Positions 35,254 through 48,283 are shown, counted from the stretch's first letter. The stretch: 64,000 nucleotides of DNA from Dactylonectria macrodidyma (GCA_020744425.1 JAGMUV010000006.1:372001-436000), one strand, 5' to 3'. Program-made: numbers and translations. Notes: generated from the sequence alone by a model not told the origin.

Positions 35254-36080
35254 TCTCAGTGTGGAGGAATACAATACTTCTCAGCGGTATAATTTAGTAA
35301 ACATGTTGCTGAAACCACCATCAGTCTTGATAAAGAGTCGATGCTTACGGCCTCCGAGGTTCCCCACCTCGGCTTACAAACCCGGCATTTGATCCGAGGA
35401 ATCGAGACGCTGGACTAAACTCTCGTGCGCGATTGGCTGCGTCATTTGGATCTGTCGTAACTGTTCAGCAGGAGAACCGCGATTTTATAAGAATATCTCG
35501 CGTAAAAAAAAACTCCGCTTCATCAAACTTGCCGAGTGCGAGCCTCCATCCACTCGATACCGATAGATTGTATAATCTCAGGCCAAAAGTCTCCGTACAC
35601 TCTCACATTGATGCTATAAAGCATTGCTAATAAGCTATATTTAGGCATATCTAAATGCAGTAAATTATATACTATTCATTTACTTAAGTACTATATAATA
35701 CTTACTTGAATCCTATTTCACATGTGAAGTAGGTACTGATTAGATCCTCATATAAAGGTGCTTCGTCTTAAAACAAAAGATTAAAGTGCATGGAGACTTT
35801 TGGCCCGAAATTATATCTATCTCTTCATCTTAACATTACAAAAAGGCGGCCGCAAGCCCAGTGAAGTGTTGATGGTATGACATGGCAAGACAGTACACCC
35901 GCAGAATGTGAAGTGGGTATTTGATATGCCGAATGATGACACAAGCATACGCGAGCACAATATGAATTGAGACCTGTTGATTTCTCACAATAGTTATAAT
36001 ATAGCCAGTCTATTCTCGAATGTGGTAACCCGATTATTCCAGCAAACAGTCTCCTCCTAACAGTTTGTGTGGCATCTGCC
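35254..36080. other. Intergenic with AT-rich island
   Basis: 827 bases. 35600-35760 is strongly AT-rich (TAAATTATATACTATT and similar) with stops in all frames. The remainder shows nothing recognisable and probably contains the dehydrogenase promoter and the 3' flank of the next gene. Confidence 0.5.
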
Positions 36081-37713
36081 TCAAGGTCGCCATCGGAAGG
36101 CGGGATGCTTCCAATCCAAGTCCTCAATCTCCTGAGGAGTCAATCCACTAAGTTGATCATCGACATCCTCATGATCCTTCCTCTTGTTATCCTTCTTCAT
36201 CCACAGCAAGGTCAACGTGCTAACAATAAGCACAGTTCCAGACGTTGCCAAGTTCAATCCGTTGCCGATGTGATAATTGGGCGCATCCCAGGGCAGAAAC
36301 GACCAGCCTGCGATTAAACCGCCAATGTTGCCCATCATGACGTTCATGCCGATGGCCGCGCTGCGGGCAGTGTCGCTGACGACGTTGGCTGCTACTTGAG
36401 CGTTGGTGAGAGGTCCGAGGGCGAAACAAGACGAGGCGATGAGGAACGTAGCGCCATATCGCACAGAGTTGTTCTCGGAGCCAAGGAACATGCAGTAGCC
36501 GACCATGCACATGGGTGCGCACAGGACGAAGAAGATGTGTCGCTTGTCGATGCGCCAGCTGATCAGAGGCAGCAACAGGGTGAAGAAGGCTCCGACGACG
36601 TAAGGGGGTACGGTGTATAGCTGCTGTTGGACAGTCGTCTTCTCCGCATAGATGGTCTTGACGATCGTGGGTGCGAAGAAGGCGAGGCCTTGAACCGTGA
36701 CGTTGTTCAGCAGGAAGACGAAAGCCGTGCTGAGCGTGATGGGCGAGAGGATTCCTCGCTTCAGCTTGATCTTATCAATCTTATCGAGCACGACTGTAGC
36801 ACCGACACGCTCCGACTTGACTCGGGCAATGGCGAGATCCTTCTCTTCCTTGCTGAGCCATCGAGCCGAACCAGGACGGTCGGTGAGGGTGATGAAACCA
36901 ATCATGGCCAACACAATCGTGATAATGCCTTCGAGAGCAAAAATCATGCGCCAGCGGTGCAGTCCGGCGAAGCTGTCGAGGGTGAGAATGGCCGAGGCCA
37001 AAAGACCGCCAAAGGCTCCGGCGAGGGGCGCCATAACGATGTAAAGAGACAGGCGAAAGACCAGCTCGGAGCGGCGATACCATCGAGACAAATAATACGC
37101 GATTCCAGGCATCATGCCGGCTTCGAAGATGCCGAGGAGAAATCGAACACCAGCTGCTTGTGGAATCGTCTTGACGAAGCCGGTGCCGAGCGAGGCAATG
37201 CCGAAGAGCAGTGTGGTGAGAGGGAGAAACCAGCCAGGGCCCATCCATTTGCAGAGCAGGTTGGCTGGGATTTCGAAAAGGATGTACGAGATGTAAAAGA
37301 CGGAGATGACGACGTTGTAGTCATAACCTTCCATTCCGAGGTCGACGTCGAGGCCAGCAATCTTGGCGTTGCCTTGGAGACGTAAGCAACCGCGGATATT
37401 CTTCGTCTTGGCGACGACTTACCAATATTGGCACGATCGATGAAGCAAAAGAGGTATAGGAGCGACACGGTCGGGATGATGTAGAGATCGATCTTGAGAC
37501 GTAGTTTACGCTCGGCCACCGGGTCGTACGTCACGAGGGAATGGCCATATCTGCGACGAGTTAGTTCTCAGGTAAGTCCCATCCGGTTCCATCGACGGTA
37601 TCTCACTTGTCTGTCGCGGCCTGGCCCTTTTCGGCGGCATGGTGAAGGGCAGAGTCATTCAGAGCCTCGACATTGTCGTGATGGCTGATACGTTCCACGT
37701 CGGATTTCGTCAT
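36081..37713 (-). CDS. MFS transporter, anion:cation symporter family (TNA1/DAL5-like)
   Basis: 508-residue permease. Exons 37713-37607, 37550-37423 and 37372-36081, introns of 56 and 50 nt, phases closing. Signatures: ERKLRLKIDLYIIPTVSLLY then FCFIDRANIGNAKIAGLD across the second intron; YNVVISVFYISYILFEIPAN; VRFLLGIFEAGMMPGIAYYL; SKEEKDLAIARVKSERVG in the central loop; SWRIDKRH; and a C-terminal DVDDQLSGLTPQEIEDLDW tail common in the family. The ATG at 37713 gives a 35-40-residue polar N-terminus. It is a different subfamily from the 31618 transporter, so the two are not tandem duplicates. Likely substrates are small organic acids or vitamins such as nicotinate. Confidence 0.93.
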
Positions 37714-40300
37714 CGTGGGCTGCTGCTATTGAACGAAACAATCCCGAGGATGGTTGAAGTTCTGTTCAGATGCGTTGGGGGTGAGAGAGCGCCCTTGTCG
37801 TCACATCTCATGGGTGCAACCCTTCATATTTATATCTATCAGTGCCCCCTTCACTCGCACTTGAGCTACCCCATGTCTCGGCAAGTTTTGCCTTCAAGCT
37901 TCTGGGTTGCCTGTGCGTCTCCCCGCACACCCATCTCGATTGCAACGCAGGCCACTTGTACCCCGGATTTCAATCAACCATGAGATGGACAAGCATGTCC
38001 ATGGACGAACCGCGTCACTGAATGCGCCCCCGGTACGCGTAACGGCATGATAGGGTCCCTCGGAGGTACATCTAGAGCCCCCTCGGAGACGAAACGGCAG
38101 TGAACCCATCGGAGAGAGGTTAGCCGGTTGGTGCCTCGCCGTAGCAAGCAGAGCAGGAACAACGTCCCTTGGTGCCACGGCATAGATTAGAACGCGACAA
38201 CCTATCACATCAAGGTTATCCGTTACATGGTCCATCCCCGTGGCCATATCGGGAGATGTCCCCGGAACTGGGGTTACACGTTAGAATGCGGGGGGTTGAG
38301 GAGCACTAGTCATCCCCGCATCCTAGCCAGCTCTCCGTCCACGCGTCGGTTTTAGACGAGATTTGGTGCCGGGTTTCCGTGAGAATTGGGGAATTCTCTT
38401 CAGCTGGCCGTTATGCTGGCCATGAATGACCTGACAGCCAAGCATCCATAGGCATGGCCCGTTTGGATCTGTATCTCAACATCGCCAGATGATAGATCTC
38501 GGCATCGCCTATCTACAACGCTGAGAGCTCCTCGGACGGACGGGACTCAAGGTCGGCAATCAGGATTCCCAACCCAATGTCACATTACAAACGCCGCCAA
38601 TCAGCGCATCCTTCTGACCTTGACCATCCTACCCAAACAGCAGCAGTTCTCCAAAATGACCCCCTCTTTGTCGCAAAACGGACCGAGAAGCGCCAAGAGG
38701 GTGCAAACGGAGATGGCACGATTGGATCGCTGCCCCCCACACTTGTTGTCTCGCTGAGGCGTCAGGAAAAACGTTCCAAATAACCATGTAACCTTGCTAC
38801 AGGCCATAAGCAAGGGGTCCAACGAATAGGGGACGGATCCTTGTCATGCTCCCCATCGCACCAGATTGCAAGCCTGCCTCTGTTGCTTCCCCATGCGGAG
38901 ATGGACCCGTCAATTATGCGGAGTGCGTAATGATGAGACCCCAGACTCAGTCTGGAGTCGAACAATCTCGCGTCGGGGCTAGTGAATACGTGGACGGCTA
39001 TTGTCGATCCTACTGGTCGGTTTCACGGGAGACGGGTGCATCAACTGCACAAACAATTCAAGCTTATTCTAGCTCGGATAAGCCAAAATCCATCTTTCGG
39101 CTTTGCAAACTTCGGGGTTTGGAAAGCTGCTGAGAGATCGACGACCAGAAGCGCGCTCACCTTTACATTCACGTGAGAGGGGACATTATTATGGCGGCAT
39201 GTCCTGCCTCTAGATGCAGTAAGCTTCTTCCAGAAAATTTTTATGCAACGCTTGAACTCGATTAAACGTCTCTGTCAGTCCCTTTTCACCAATGCAAATG
39301 CCGGCAATCCATTTTGAAGGTACCAGTCTCTGCGCTCTAATGACCGCTCTCCTTCGATTTCTGGCCATTGAAATATTCCCAGTGACTTCGATGAGTGCCG
39401 GTCAATTGTGTGCCAGACATAGTCAAAATGACTACACAGAAACGTTACGAACGGTCGAATTAGGGCTGTCAATCGCATGAACATCGACGCTACCGAATCC
39501 AGAGCGCCCAACACAGCTGTGCCTGATAAAACACAAAAGTGACCGAAACGTCTCCTCCACGCAGGCAGGTCGAACGTACACTAAAATGTTGGTGAGAAAG
39601 CAAGAATAAGTGACCAAGTGAACCAGCCATTGTTAGTTCTGCTTCAGTGCTGTTTACCATCGTCATGGTTGTGCAAGTTCGTGTTCATGATGCCCACTCA
39701 GCTCATTCCGGTGTTTACCGGATAATCTTGTGACTTGCCTCTCACCATTATCGGTTCTCTTGGTGATTGGGGCACGATAAGAACGTTGTAATTTTTTTTT
39801 TAAAGCTATGTAGGTCATGGGCTCGGCTGCAGGAAAATGCCTCTATGGTATGAGTCTCCTCTCTTGGACGCAAGGGGGCGGCGCCATTAACCCAGCTACT
39901 GAGACCATCAGGCTCAGCTACAACTGTGGCCGCAACTAGATCAGCCACATGTCACTCCTTTGCTTTTTTTTGAAATCAGGCGACCAATCCCATCTGTCAA
40001 GTTGTGCTTGCATGCATCTAGACCGATTAGTCAGTCAGAACCTGTGGATATCTGCCAATGGAAGCCTACAAATCGACCAGCTGAAAGTAATGTGAGACCG
40101 TGAGTAGGGCGCAATGCAAGCCTCATTGTCACTATTTCAGGTCTCTGCATCGTACACCACCCGGCATTTTCGCAGCCTATTTTCTCACAATTGAATTCCA
40201 TTTCCTTACCTCTACATATTTCGCGCAGTCGTGGACGTTCCTCCAGTGGGATCCTTGACACCATTCCTCGTTGGGCCGCGTCTTGTCCTGTCCTGTCAAA
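37714..40300. other. Long intergenic region, no gene seen
   Basis: About 2.6 kb upstream of two head-to-head genes. Short frames on both strands lack motifs. GCGGGG (38288-38293) and CCCCGC (38314-38319) form a pair of CreA-type words in opposite orientation about 575-605 bp upstream of the 37713 start. The last ~150 bases before 40301 are the likely leader of the membrane-protein gene. Confidence 0.5.
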
Positions 40301-42776
40301 ATGACTGAGTACAAGAGCGATATGGAGCTGTCTCTCTTAAATCCACAGGAATGCCACACGGAGTCCCGGGTAAGTTACTTTGGTGTACTAGCCGCCGACT
40401 ACGCATCTATCATCTGTCTAACTAGGATGAGTCCAGCACAGGGACGTTTCACGGTCTCGAGATCACCAATCCAAATCAACGTCCCACGACTATCAACACC
40501 TTTCATCGATGCCACAGTGTGAAGATTCAGAGTACCACAGTCAATTTGAGGCTAAAAGGCTGTGTCAGGACTCAGGGGTGTCAAATACTCAAGTCAGCAC
40601 TTTCGACATTGACGACATCAGCCAAAGGCCTCCTGAAATAGAGCGACGCAACGTTTTTGGGATCAAGCGTCTGCTTGCAGCGTTGGGTCTTAGTGAAACC
40701 ATTACTAGCCTTCGCCGGGAGCCAAAGAAAGAGGTCTGCAGCCACAGCAGGTTGGCAATTCTGCGAGGCTTTGTCCGGTTTCACCTGACTCCCATCTTGA
40801 TTACCATTTCGCTCTTCGCTTTGTATCTGAGACAAGTTCAGTGGGCTCCTTCATACCCTACTTCGGAGCAGCTTGCTGCTCTCCAATTTGGAGCGAAGGC
40901 ACATGAGACATTCATCATACTCTCTCTCACAGAAATTCTCCTCTACAGGATTCGTTTTTGTCTCCTTGAAGGAGATGGAATCCCACTCGGGTTTCTCACA
41001 TCAGGGTTCTCCATGGTCTCTCCGATCCAATATCTAATGAGCTGGGAATTCTGGGCTACAGCTCTGACTCCAACCTTGAGCCGTCGATCTCATATTCTTA
41101 TGGCTGGACTAATTGGGCTCCTCAGCTTGGTTGGGATTGGCGCTGGCCCATTTTCTGCCATCACAATGATTCCTCGACAAGGTTGGTGGGAGAAAGGCAA
41201 CACTACTTCACTCGTGGAAGAGGCGGTCAGAGCGTCTTACTTCCTCTCAGAAACTCCCTACAACATGAGCTTCAATCCTCTTTATCACACTGAAAACTTA
41301 ACCATCTGCCACCCTTCATTTAGAGGCCTGGCTGGGGAGTGTATGGACTTACAGCCAATCCTAAATGAACTTGAAACTATCGAAGTCAGTTCACATCCTA
41401 CCCCACGCAATCTCAACATAAGCTGGACACCGGGTGGCCTTATCGACGCATTCCGGCCCATTACTTTGCGGCTCGCAAGCTATCATGCCGATTCCTATGA
41501 TGACTTAGGCTCCCAAAGAAGTTTGGTCGACGCCAGTGGCGTTGTTTTCGCAACAGTGCCTATGACTTCTATCGCCAAAGCATTACGTGAGGTGTGGCCG
41601 TTTCTAGCCTCGGATCTGGTTGGCTTTGTCAAGTCACGACCGGGTTCCACCAACGGCTTACCTATGCAGAAGTGGAAGCAGCCTCTGGTAGCCGCTGTGT
41701 GTAGCCGCACGTCTTCTCCGGCTTCATCCGACTCAAACCCTTTGTTCGGAGACACATGGACATTTGATTACTACGAAGGGTCTTTTCATAGTAACTTCAG
41801 TATCGATCTGAGCGTCCAGGAAGACGATCTCGGCTTCATCAACGATATTCGCAACGATTCTTCTGAATTTGACCCCGTCTTTCTCGATATCCAAGATCAA
41901 GTCCCTGTACCGATAAGCGCTGCCATGTTGCTGGTAGGAAGTGAGATGCAGGGCGACATACTTTACGCCTCTATGGATCTTTGTCTTATCCAAGCCCGCT
42001 GGCTAGATGCTGATACCTGGGTTATGACAAACCAACCACCTGTCACACGTATGGAGCTGGAAACCCCTCTCGTGAACGGGCTGAACTATCTGTTAGAGAC
42101 ATCAACCCCTAACAACATCATTAAAATGGACAACGCCGAGTTACAAGATGCGACGATGGCAGTTGATGAGGACGGTGCTAGGAAATCGAATTTCAATACA
42201 ACGTATGGTGAGGCGTGGAACTTTTGCTACAAGCAGTCTATTTACTGCTTCCCGGCCTTCGTTGCCCTCCATCTCGCGGATGGCTTGGCTTCTGAAACGC
42301 CAATGGACTTCTACAATCCCCACGTTCCTTCCTTCACCCCTAACTATACTGTCATCAAGCACACATACCATCAGCACCAATACGCCTACAGTTTTAGTAA
42401 TAGCACCACCACCCTTATTTTGGCGTTTGTCTTACTTATACTTCACGCCTGCATCGCCATGCTACACACACTTTCCATCGCCTTGTCGGGACGCCCATGG
42501 TACAGCTCCGGGTGGGGGAGTGTTGGACAGCTTATAGCCCTCGCCCTCAGGTCACAGTCTGCGCAGAACTTAATAAATGTCGGCGGAGGCGTCGCAAGCT
42601 CTCAATCATGGAAGATGAGAGTTCTTGTAAAAGAAGTAGACGCTGATGGGCATTTAGAGATGGTTGTGAGAGCTCCCGACGACACAGACCTGGGAAGACT
42701 TGATGACAGACTGTATGAGGATTACAGCGCATACACTTCGATTCCACGGTTAAAGGCAGGGAAGAAGTATAGCTAA
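40301..42776 (+). CDS. Fungal four-pass membrane protein of unknown function
   Basis: Predicted 802-residue membrane protein. Exons 40301-40369 and 40437-42776; I placed the acceptor at 40436 (TCCAG) because the nearer CTAG at 40425 gives a frame that stops after about 70 codons. The N-terminal ~130 residues are polar. Three hydrophobic segments follow (about 136-156, 178-200 and 243-268). Next is a large hydrophilic domain of some 400 residues with several Asn-x-Ser/Thr sites, a few Cys residues and many aromatic residues, and then one more helix near 680-708 before a cytoplasmic tail. The layout suggests an extracellular or lumenal domain between helices 3 and 4. No enzyme motif seen. The same layout is common in filamentous ascomycetes and has no assigned role that I know. 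Tail to tail with the CYP53-like gene, 129 bp apart. Confidence 0.8.
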
Positions 42777-42905
42777 GCTTCGCCAATCTCGTGGCGATGC
42801 TAGTCTTGAGTAACATAGCGTGGCTATTTCAGAAACTTGGACTATGGCACATGCCCTCCTACCAGCCATTGTTCGTACATGCGGACATAAACACACTTTC
42901 AATGT

Positions 42906-44586
42906 TCAACGCCTCGAAATCCCAACAGTCAGACCCATCGGCTTCCGCAGAAAGCCCTCACGCGTCTCCATAACCTCCTGCCTCAAGACAACACCATAGC
43001 GCTTAACCCACGTCGCAGCAATCAACCTCATCTGCATCTCCGCCACGTTCCTCCCCACGCAGGACCTAGGTCCATGACTAAAGGGAATAAATGCCGTCTT
43101 CTGCTCGTTGGTCAACGTCTCCCACCTCTCGGGTCTGTACTCGTCGGCGTCAGGGCCCCAGATCTCCTTGGAGTGGTGGATGGTGTATGTGGGAACGCTG
43201 AGTACGGTGCCAGGGCCAAAATAGCGTCCGTGGAGGGTGATGCCGCGCGAGTTGGGGGGGATTTCGCGCGGTAGGCCGATACCTGAAGGGGAGTGGTAGC
43301 GGAGGGCTTCGTTGATGGTATATCCGAGATATGGGAGGTGCTTGACCTGTTCGAAGGAGGGAACAGCTTCGTCGCCGGGGAAAGCAGCGTCAATCTCTTC
43401 CTGTAGCTTCTTGAGCACGCCTGGAGTCCGAACAATGTTGTAAAGGAGAGCACATGAAGAGTTGGAGGTAGTGTCGCTGCCAGCAATCAACTGAGTCAAA
43501 GCCTCAGCAGTAAGTTCAGCACGGCCAAGCGGCTCGCCCTTTTCGTCTCGTCCATCCATCAGGCGCGACAGGAGATCCCTTCTCTTGATGTCTGGTGGGT
43601 TCTCCAGACGCTCGCTAACTCGGGCAATGGCGATGCCAGCTAGGTTCTCGACGGCCTGCAGTCCTTGGCTAAAGAACGGATCCGGTAGCCACTTTGCATA
43701 CGGCTTCAACCAGGGGAGGCATCCAAGCGTGGCCGAGACCTCGCCGCGACGGTTCATGATCTCGCATGCCGGGGCATAGATGGCAGGGCTCGTGGGGGTG
43801 GCTTTGACCTCGGCGATGTCGGCTCCTGCAGCAAGCATTCCTGTCATGTTGTTAGCACTTTGTATGGAGTAACAGAGAGTAACAGTGCGACATACCAAAG
43901 GGCTTTCCAAAGGCCAAATCAGCAATAGTATCAAAGGCTAAGTAGTTGACTACGAGCAAGTCAGCAATGCCATCATAGCGGGCTTTTCACACAACATACA
44001 CCAGTTGAGGCAGTCCAAGTCAGCAGTGCCGGAAGATTTTGCGATGATAGCGTCCCATTGCTTGACCCAAAGCTCAATGTTTTGGTGGATATAAGGCTCG
44101 AACTCAAGGACAGACTTGGGAGCGAAGGTGTGCGATACAATCTTTCGCTTGCGGGAGTGTTCGGCCCTGTTCCTGGTGTTGAAGACGCCGCGGTGGATCG
44201 AGACGAAGGGGTCGTAGTAGTCGCTAGTAATTGCGTGAGAAAATGATCCGCAGACATTCTTGTTAGATATAAACATACGATTTTAAAAAGCCATTGCCGT
44301 GGCCGTAAATAGCTTGGATCGCGCTGGCATCCGCAACGCTGATATGGTTCGGGGCGATGCGCACCAGCGGCCCCAGCTTCTTGTGGACTTTGTCCACCAC
44401 CTCATATCGTTTCCCCCTCCTGCAAGCCGACATCAACCAGAGGTTGCTGAACTGAGCGCCAAAGGGAGCCGGGATGCCTCGATGGCCGCTAAAGGTGAAG
44501 AGGTAGGGCAGTAGGTAAAAGGCCACGACGGCAACCAGCAGCGCGACTGGTGCCAAGGGAGAGACGAGAACGCTTAGAAGAGCCAT
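42906..44586 (-). CDS. Cytochrome P450, CYP53-like benzoate 4-monooxygenase
   Basis: 506-residue haem monooxygenase; CYP53 enzymes hydroxylate benzoate to 4-hydroxybenzoate at the ER. Exons 44586-44279, 44223-44000, 43949-43896 and 43840-42906; introns 50-55 nt, phases closing. An N-terminal anchor (ALLVAVVAFYLLPYLF) precedes the sequence. CYP53-like features include QFSNLWLMSACRRGKRYEVV, HKKLGPLVRIAPNHISVAD, YGHGNGFLKS, SIHRGVFNTRNRAEHSRKRK and the I-helix LIAGSDTTSNS. ExxR (NEALRYH), RPERW and the haem loop FSHGPRSCVGR with Cys456 are all intact. It is head to head with a cytochrome b5 gene and close to aryl-alcohol and aromatic-aldehyde dehydrogenases, which fits peripheral aromatic catabolism or detoxification of plant benzoates. 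Family call firm, substrate inferred. Confidence 0.93.
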
Positions 44587-46226
44587 TGTGTTTCACGGTG
44601 TGGGATGGGCGTGCGACTTCCTGGTTGGATTCATCTATCATCTACGCAGCGGGTTCATTGCTACTTGTATCTCGATGGTGTTCCTTGCGTCAGTCCCCAG
44701 TGACGCAACTCGCCCTTCCCCAAAACCAATGAGAATAAGGCCAATTTGGTCTGTCAACTGCCGCAGCTAGAGCTCTCACACTGCTAGTTTCTTGGGGTTG
44801 TTTTCGCCTCCACGGCGACCCCCGCATAGGGCTCCGTATCTAGCTCGCGGGTACGACATTCGGCACCCGCTCCTCGGCCGGGAATAGACACGGCAAATAC
44901 CCGCACCTGCTTTTACTATGGTACAAAGATGGCGACTTTTCTCCGTGAGGGATTGTTTCGTCTCGTGCGACTCCGATCATTCTTTCCGTGACAAGCTGAG
45001 TGATTATTCCCCATGATGGCTCTCCGTCAGATCCGCGGCCGTGTCCTGCCACGGATCGCGGCACTGCCAGATCTTCGATCAGATGTTATCCAAATTATGC
45101 ATTTTTGTGTATTTCTTTGTGCTCCTCGGCCTCTCCACCCCACTCAGTCCCTCTATGATTGGTTCCATTCTGACTTGTCTGCCGAATTCCCTCCCTTCTC
45201 TGTCCGCTCACCCCACACATATTACGAGGCACAATCCATTCCCCATGGGAAAGGTTCTAGCCTTCGCCCCATGCTTGATGTCCTCCGAGGAGTGACGGGA
45301 ATAGAGGCGGATCCGGCTTTTATAGGGCCTAATCCATTGCGACTCAGCCAGTCGTGCGGGATGTCAAAGCTACCCTAGAGCCACATGGCAAGACCTCGCA
45401 TCATCGCCAACAGCGTCAATCTAGAAACCCCAGGCCGTCATAGCTAAGAATACTAGGCTAATCGATTGAGTCAAATTTTGTGAGTTATATGCAACCAATG
45501 GAACGGACGAACAGCCAGTCGAACGTACCTCTGAGTAAACAATAGTTGATGGGTGTCAAGCTGATAATTACCACACAACACTTCCGAGTCTTACCAGGTC
45601 TCATATAAATTCGTTCTTACCCATGACGTACCTACGTGTCCTGGTTCGCACCCGCAATAATCGTGACCCCAAATCAACATGAACCCAAGACCCAAGAGCA
45701 CTGCTATCTAGCAAGTCTAGATATCTACTCCCGTTCGTTATTACCATATCAATCGTAAGCCCCGGCCTAAGCCAGCACCCAATATGATACCATTCTTGAT
45801 GAAGGCACAGGCTTAAAGATGACTCGGGACTTTAACTTTCCCCATCCGGCAATACCCACCTCGGCTCTCAACATCGGGATGCCATGCCTCTTTGACCCCG
45901 CCACACCCATCCATCCCTCCATGTCTCCCCGGAGCAACCTTGGATGGGATGCAAGGTCATTGAGACGACGCCGATTGGCCACAGACGTTGTAGAGGAACA
46001 AGCCGGCTGAATTGTAAATGCCCACGCTCCGTCCGAGAATGTTCTGTCGCGCCATTCACTTCTTGCATTATGGCCTGATCTAGTTCTTGTCTTCGTCTGA
46101 TTTACTGCTAATATTTGCCTACATCCCCCCATTTGCGACCAGCCCATCCACTGGAATAAATACAACAGCAATTATTCGACCTCTATATCGATGCCACAGG
46201 ACTGATCAACACACACAAACGACGAC
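44587..46226. promoter_or_regulatory. Divergent promoter, CYP53-like / cytochrome b5
   Basis: 1.64 kb with no gene recognised. It contains three CCTCGG/CCGAGG words at 44872-44877, 45124-45129 and 45285-45290, the core read by FarA/CTF1-type Zn2Cys6 proteins. Chance alone would give a little under one. Confidence 0.45.
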
Positions 46227-46803
46227 ATGGCTTCCGCGACCGAGTTGACCTACCAGGATGTGTCCGAGCACTCTACCAAGACCGACCTCTACATTGTGAT
46301 CCACGACAAGGTCTACAACTGCTCTTCATTTATCGATGAGCACCCGTAAGTTCGACCTCTCTTCATCAACCAGGCCGCTTTCAATAGTCCGTCTCGCCGA
46401 CCCTCAGCCCGACCGTGAACCTTTGGGGCCCAAACACTGACTCGTCTCCAATCCCCAGCGGCGGCGAAGAGGTAATGATGGACCTCGCGGGCGCAGATGC
46501 GACCGAAGCTTTCGAAGACGTCGGCCACAGCGACGAGGCGCGCGAGATCCTCGAGAAGCTTCACATCGGTGACTTGAAACGACAGGTATGATCCTCCCAT
46601 CCCATTATTCTTCAGTAGACTAACAAGCTCTCGACAACCAGGCCGGCGACCCGAAGCCAACCGACCCCCATTCGGCCCCGGCAACGGCCGAGGTATCCGG
46701 CGGGAGAGGAACCGCGTTCTACGCGCTGCTTGTCATCGGCGGCATAATCGCTTCGGGTGTATACCAATATCTACAAGGACGACAGGAGGAGAATAGCTTG
46801 TAA
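46227..46803 (+). CDS. Cytochrome b5, tail-anchored ER protein
   Basis: 135-residue haem protein that passes electrons to ER enzymes such as P450s and desaturases. Exons 46227-46345, 46459-46585 and 46642-46803; introns of 113 and 56 nt. The first intron splits the haem motif and splicing gives [15 protein letters not shown], whose His is the first axial ligand; the second is in EDVGHSDEA. Then come the LHIGDL end of the domain, a polar linker and a single C-terminal helix ([19 protein letters not shown]) with a short charged tail, the classic tail anchor. It is head to head with the CYP53-like gene, which suggests a dedicated or co-induced redox partner. Genomes often hold several b5 genes, so a general housekeeping role cannot be excluded. 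Confidence 0.95.
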
Positions 46804-47000
46804 ATTTTACGTCGTCTAGGTCGCAATACGCAACAAAGCGTCGGACGAGGGACATTATTTGATCATGACATATTCTTGATGGGGTAGAGCATCGGCTTGG
46901 TTATTACCCATGCTTGTTCATTCTCGTCACAGATGATACAGGCATTGACTCATTATGTTTAGGATAGTCTGTTTCTTCCATTCAATCTCGATACCCAACA

Positions 47001-48283
47001 CTAGTTCCACTTCAGCACCGCTTTCAACGTCTTTCCATTCTTGGTATCCCGTATCGCTTGCCCAAAGTCCTTGATATCGTAAAAGCTGATGATGTTCTCA
47101 ATGGGGTAGTTTCCCTTGGCATGTTGCTCCATTAAATACGGTATTATCTGCGTCAATGTCAGTACCGGTTCATTGTCTAAATTGCAGGAAATGCATACCT
47201 GGCTAGGAACGGAGTCTCCTTCGCAGCATCCCACGTATTGTCGGCCGTTGACGAGGTGGGCAAAGACATCAACACCAGCTCTCTTCCCCGGCTATACAAA
47301 AAACTGTCAGTAAACGAATCTCATCCAACGAACCATGTCTCAATCTTCTTACCTTCGGGGCTCCCACTGTAGCCGCTTTCCCCCGCGTTCCAAGACAGTC
47401 AATCATAGTCTCGATGACAGCCGGTATTCCCGAGCAGTCCACAGCATAGTGCACACCATTCGGCGGCGACAGCTTCTGGACCTGCGCAACAATGTCATCG
47501 TCGCTGCCGAGAATCGTGCTCGTGGCCCCCATCTTCTTGGCCAAATCCAGCCGCGACTGCTGTAGGTCGATGGCGATGATCTCCTTGGCCCCGCGCATCT
47601 TGGCCGCCATAATGGCGCTCATGCCCACGGATCCGACGCCGAAGACGGCCACCGTCTTACCGGCTTGGACGTCTAACGTATTCAAGATTGCGCCTGCTCC
47701 TGTCTGCAGCCCACAGCCCAGGGGAGCGAATAGAGCGAGATCTGTGTCGTTGCTGACCTTGACGAGGCTGGACCGATGGGCAATCGTATGGCGGGCGAAG
47801 GAGCTCTGGCCAAAGAAGCTGCTGTACATGCCTTGCTTCTCGCCCCCCTTGAGAAGAGACAGCGTGGAGGAGCCGTCGATTCGCTTCCCACCAAAGTTCA
47901 GCGGGACAAAGGAATAGCAGTATGCGGGATGGCCGGACTGGCACTGCTCGCACTCAGAGCAGTGGGCGAAGGACAGCAGCACTTTATCGCCAACCGCCAG
48001 ATCTGTGATGCCTGAACCGACTTCTGTCACGATTCCGGCTCCTACTTTTGTCAGGACGTCGCTCCGAGATGCAATCCTCCAAATACTACTCACCTTCGTG
48101 TCCAAGGACGGCAGGGGCTGATGCAGGAAGTGTGCCATTCGCACAAGACAGATCTGTGTGGCAGAGCCCAGTGGCGTGAATCTCAACTAAAGCTTCATCA
48201 TGTCTAATATTGTCGACACCTATTTGCTCGAGAGAAAAGGGCCCGCTGATTTCATTGAGTACTAGAGCAGTTGTTGACTTCAT
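47001..48283 (-). CDS. Zinc alcohol dehydrogenase, aryl-alcohol/benzyl-alcohol type
   Basis: 373-residue medium-chain, NAD(P)-linked dehydrogenase. Exons 48283-48094, 48044-47353, 47291-47199 and 47147-47001; introns 49, 61 and 51 nt, phases closing. Catalytic zinc ligands: C41 in ATGLCHTDLSC, H62-E63 in LGHEVGAG (formed across intron 1), and the Cys in PLGCGLQTGAG. Structural zinc: HCSECEQCQSGHPAYC. Cofactor turn: VFGVGSVGMSAIMAAK. The GCGLQTGAGAILN block and the FGGKRIDGSSTLS loop are typical of the aryl-alcohol dehydrogenase group (XylB/AreB-like), not of ethanol dehydrogenases. Likely reaction: benzyl-type alcohol to aldehyde. It is divergent from the aldehyde dehydrogenase, consistent with consecutive steps. 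Confidence 0.93.

Noticed and set aside
36627..37385. 252-codon open frame on the plus strand
   Set aside because: Antisense of the TNA1/DAL5-like transporter; highly charged shadow translation with no support.
39275..39514. 79-codon frame on the minus strand with a hydrophobic start
   Set aside because: No recognisable family, no exon partner upstream or downstream.
45013..45378. 121-codon frame between the P450 and b5 genes
   Set aside because: Translation has no motif and lies in the divergent promoter; no splice partner.
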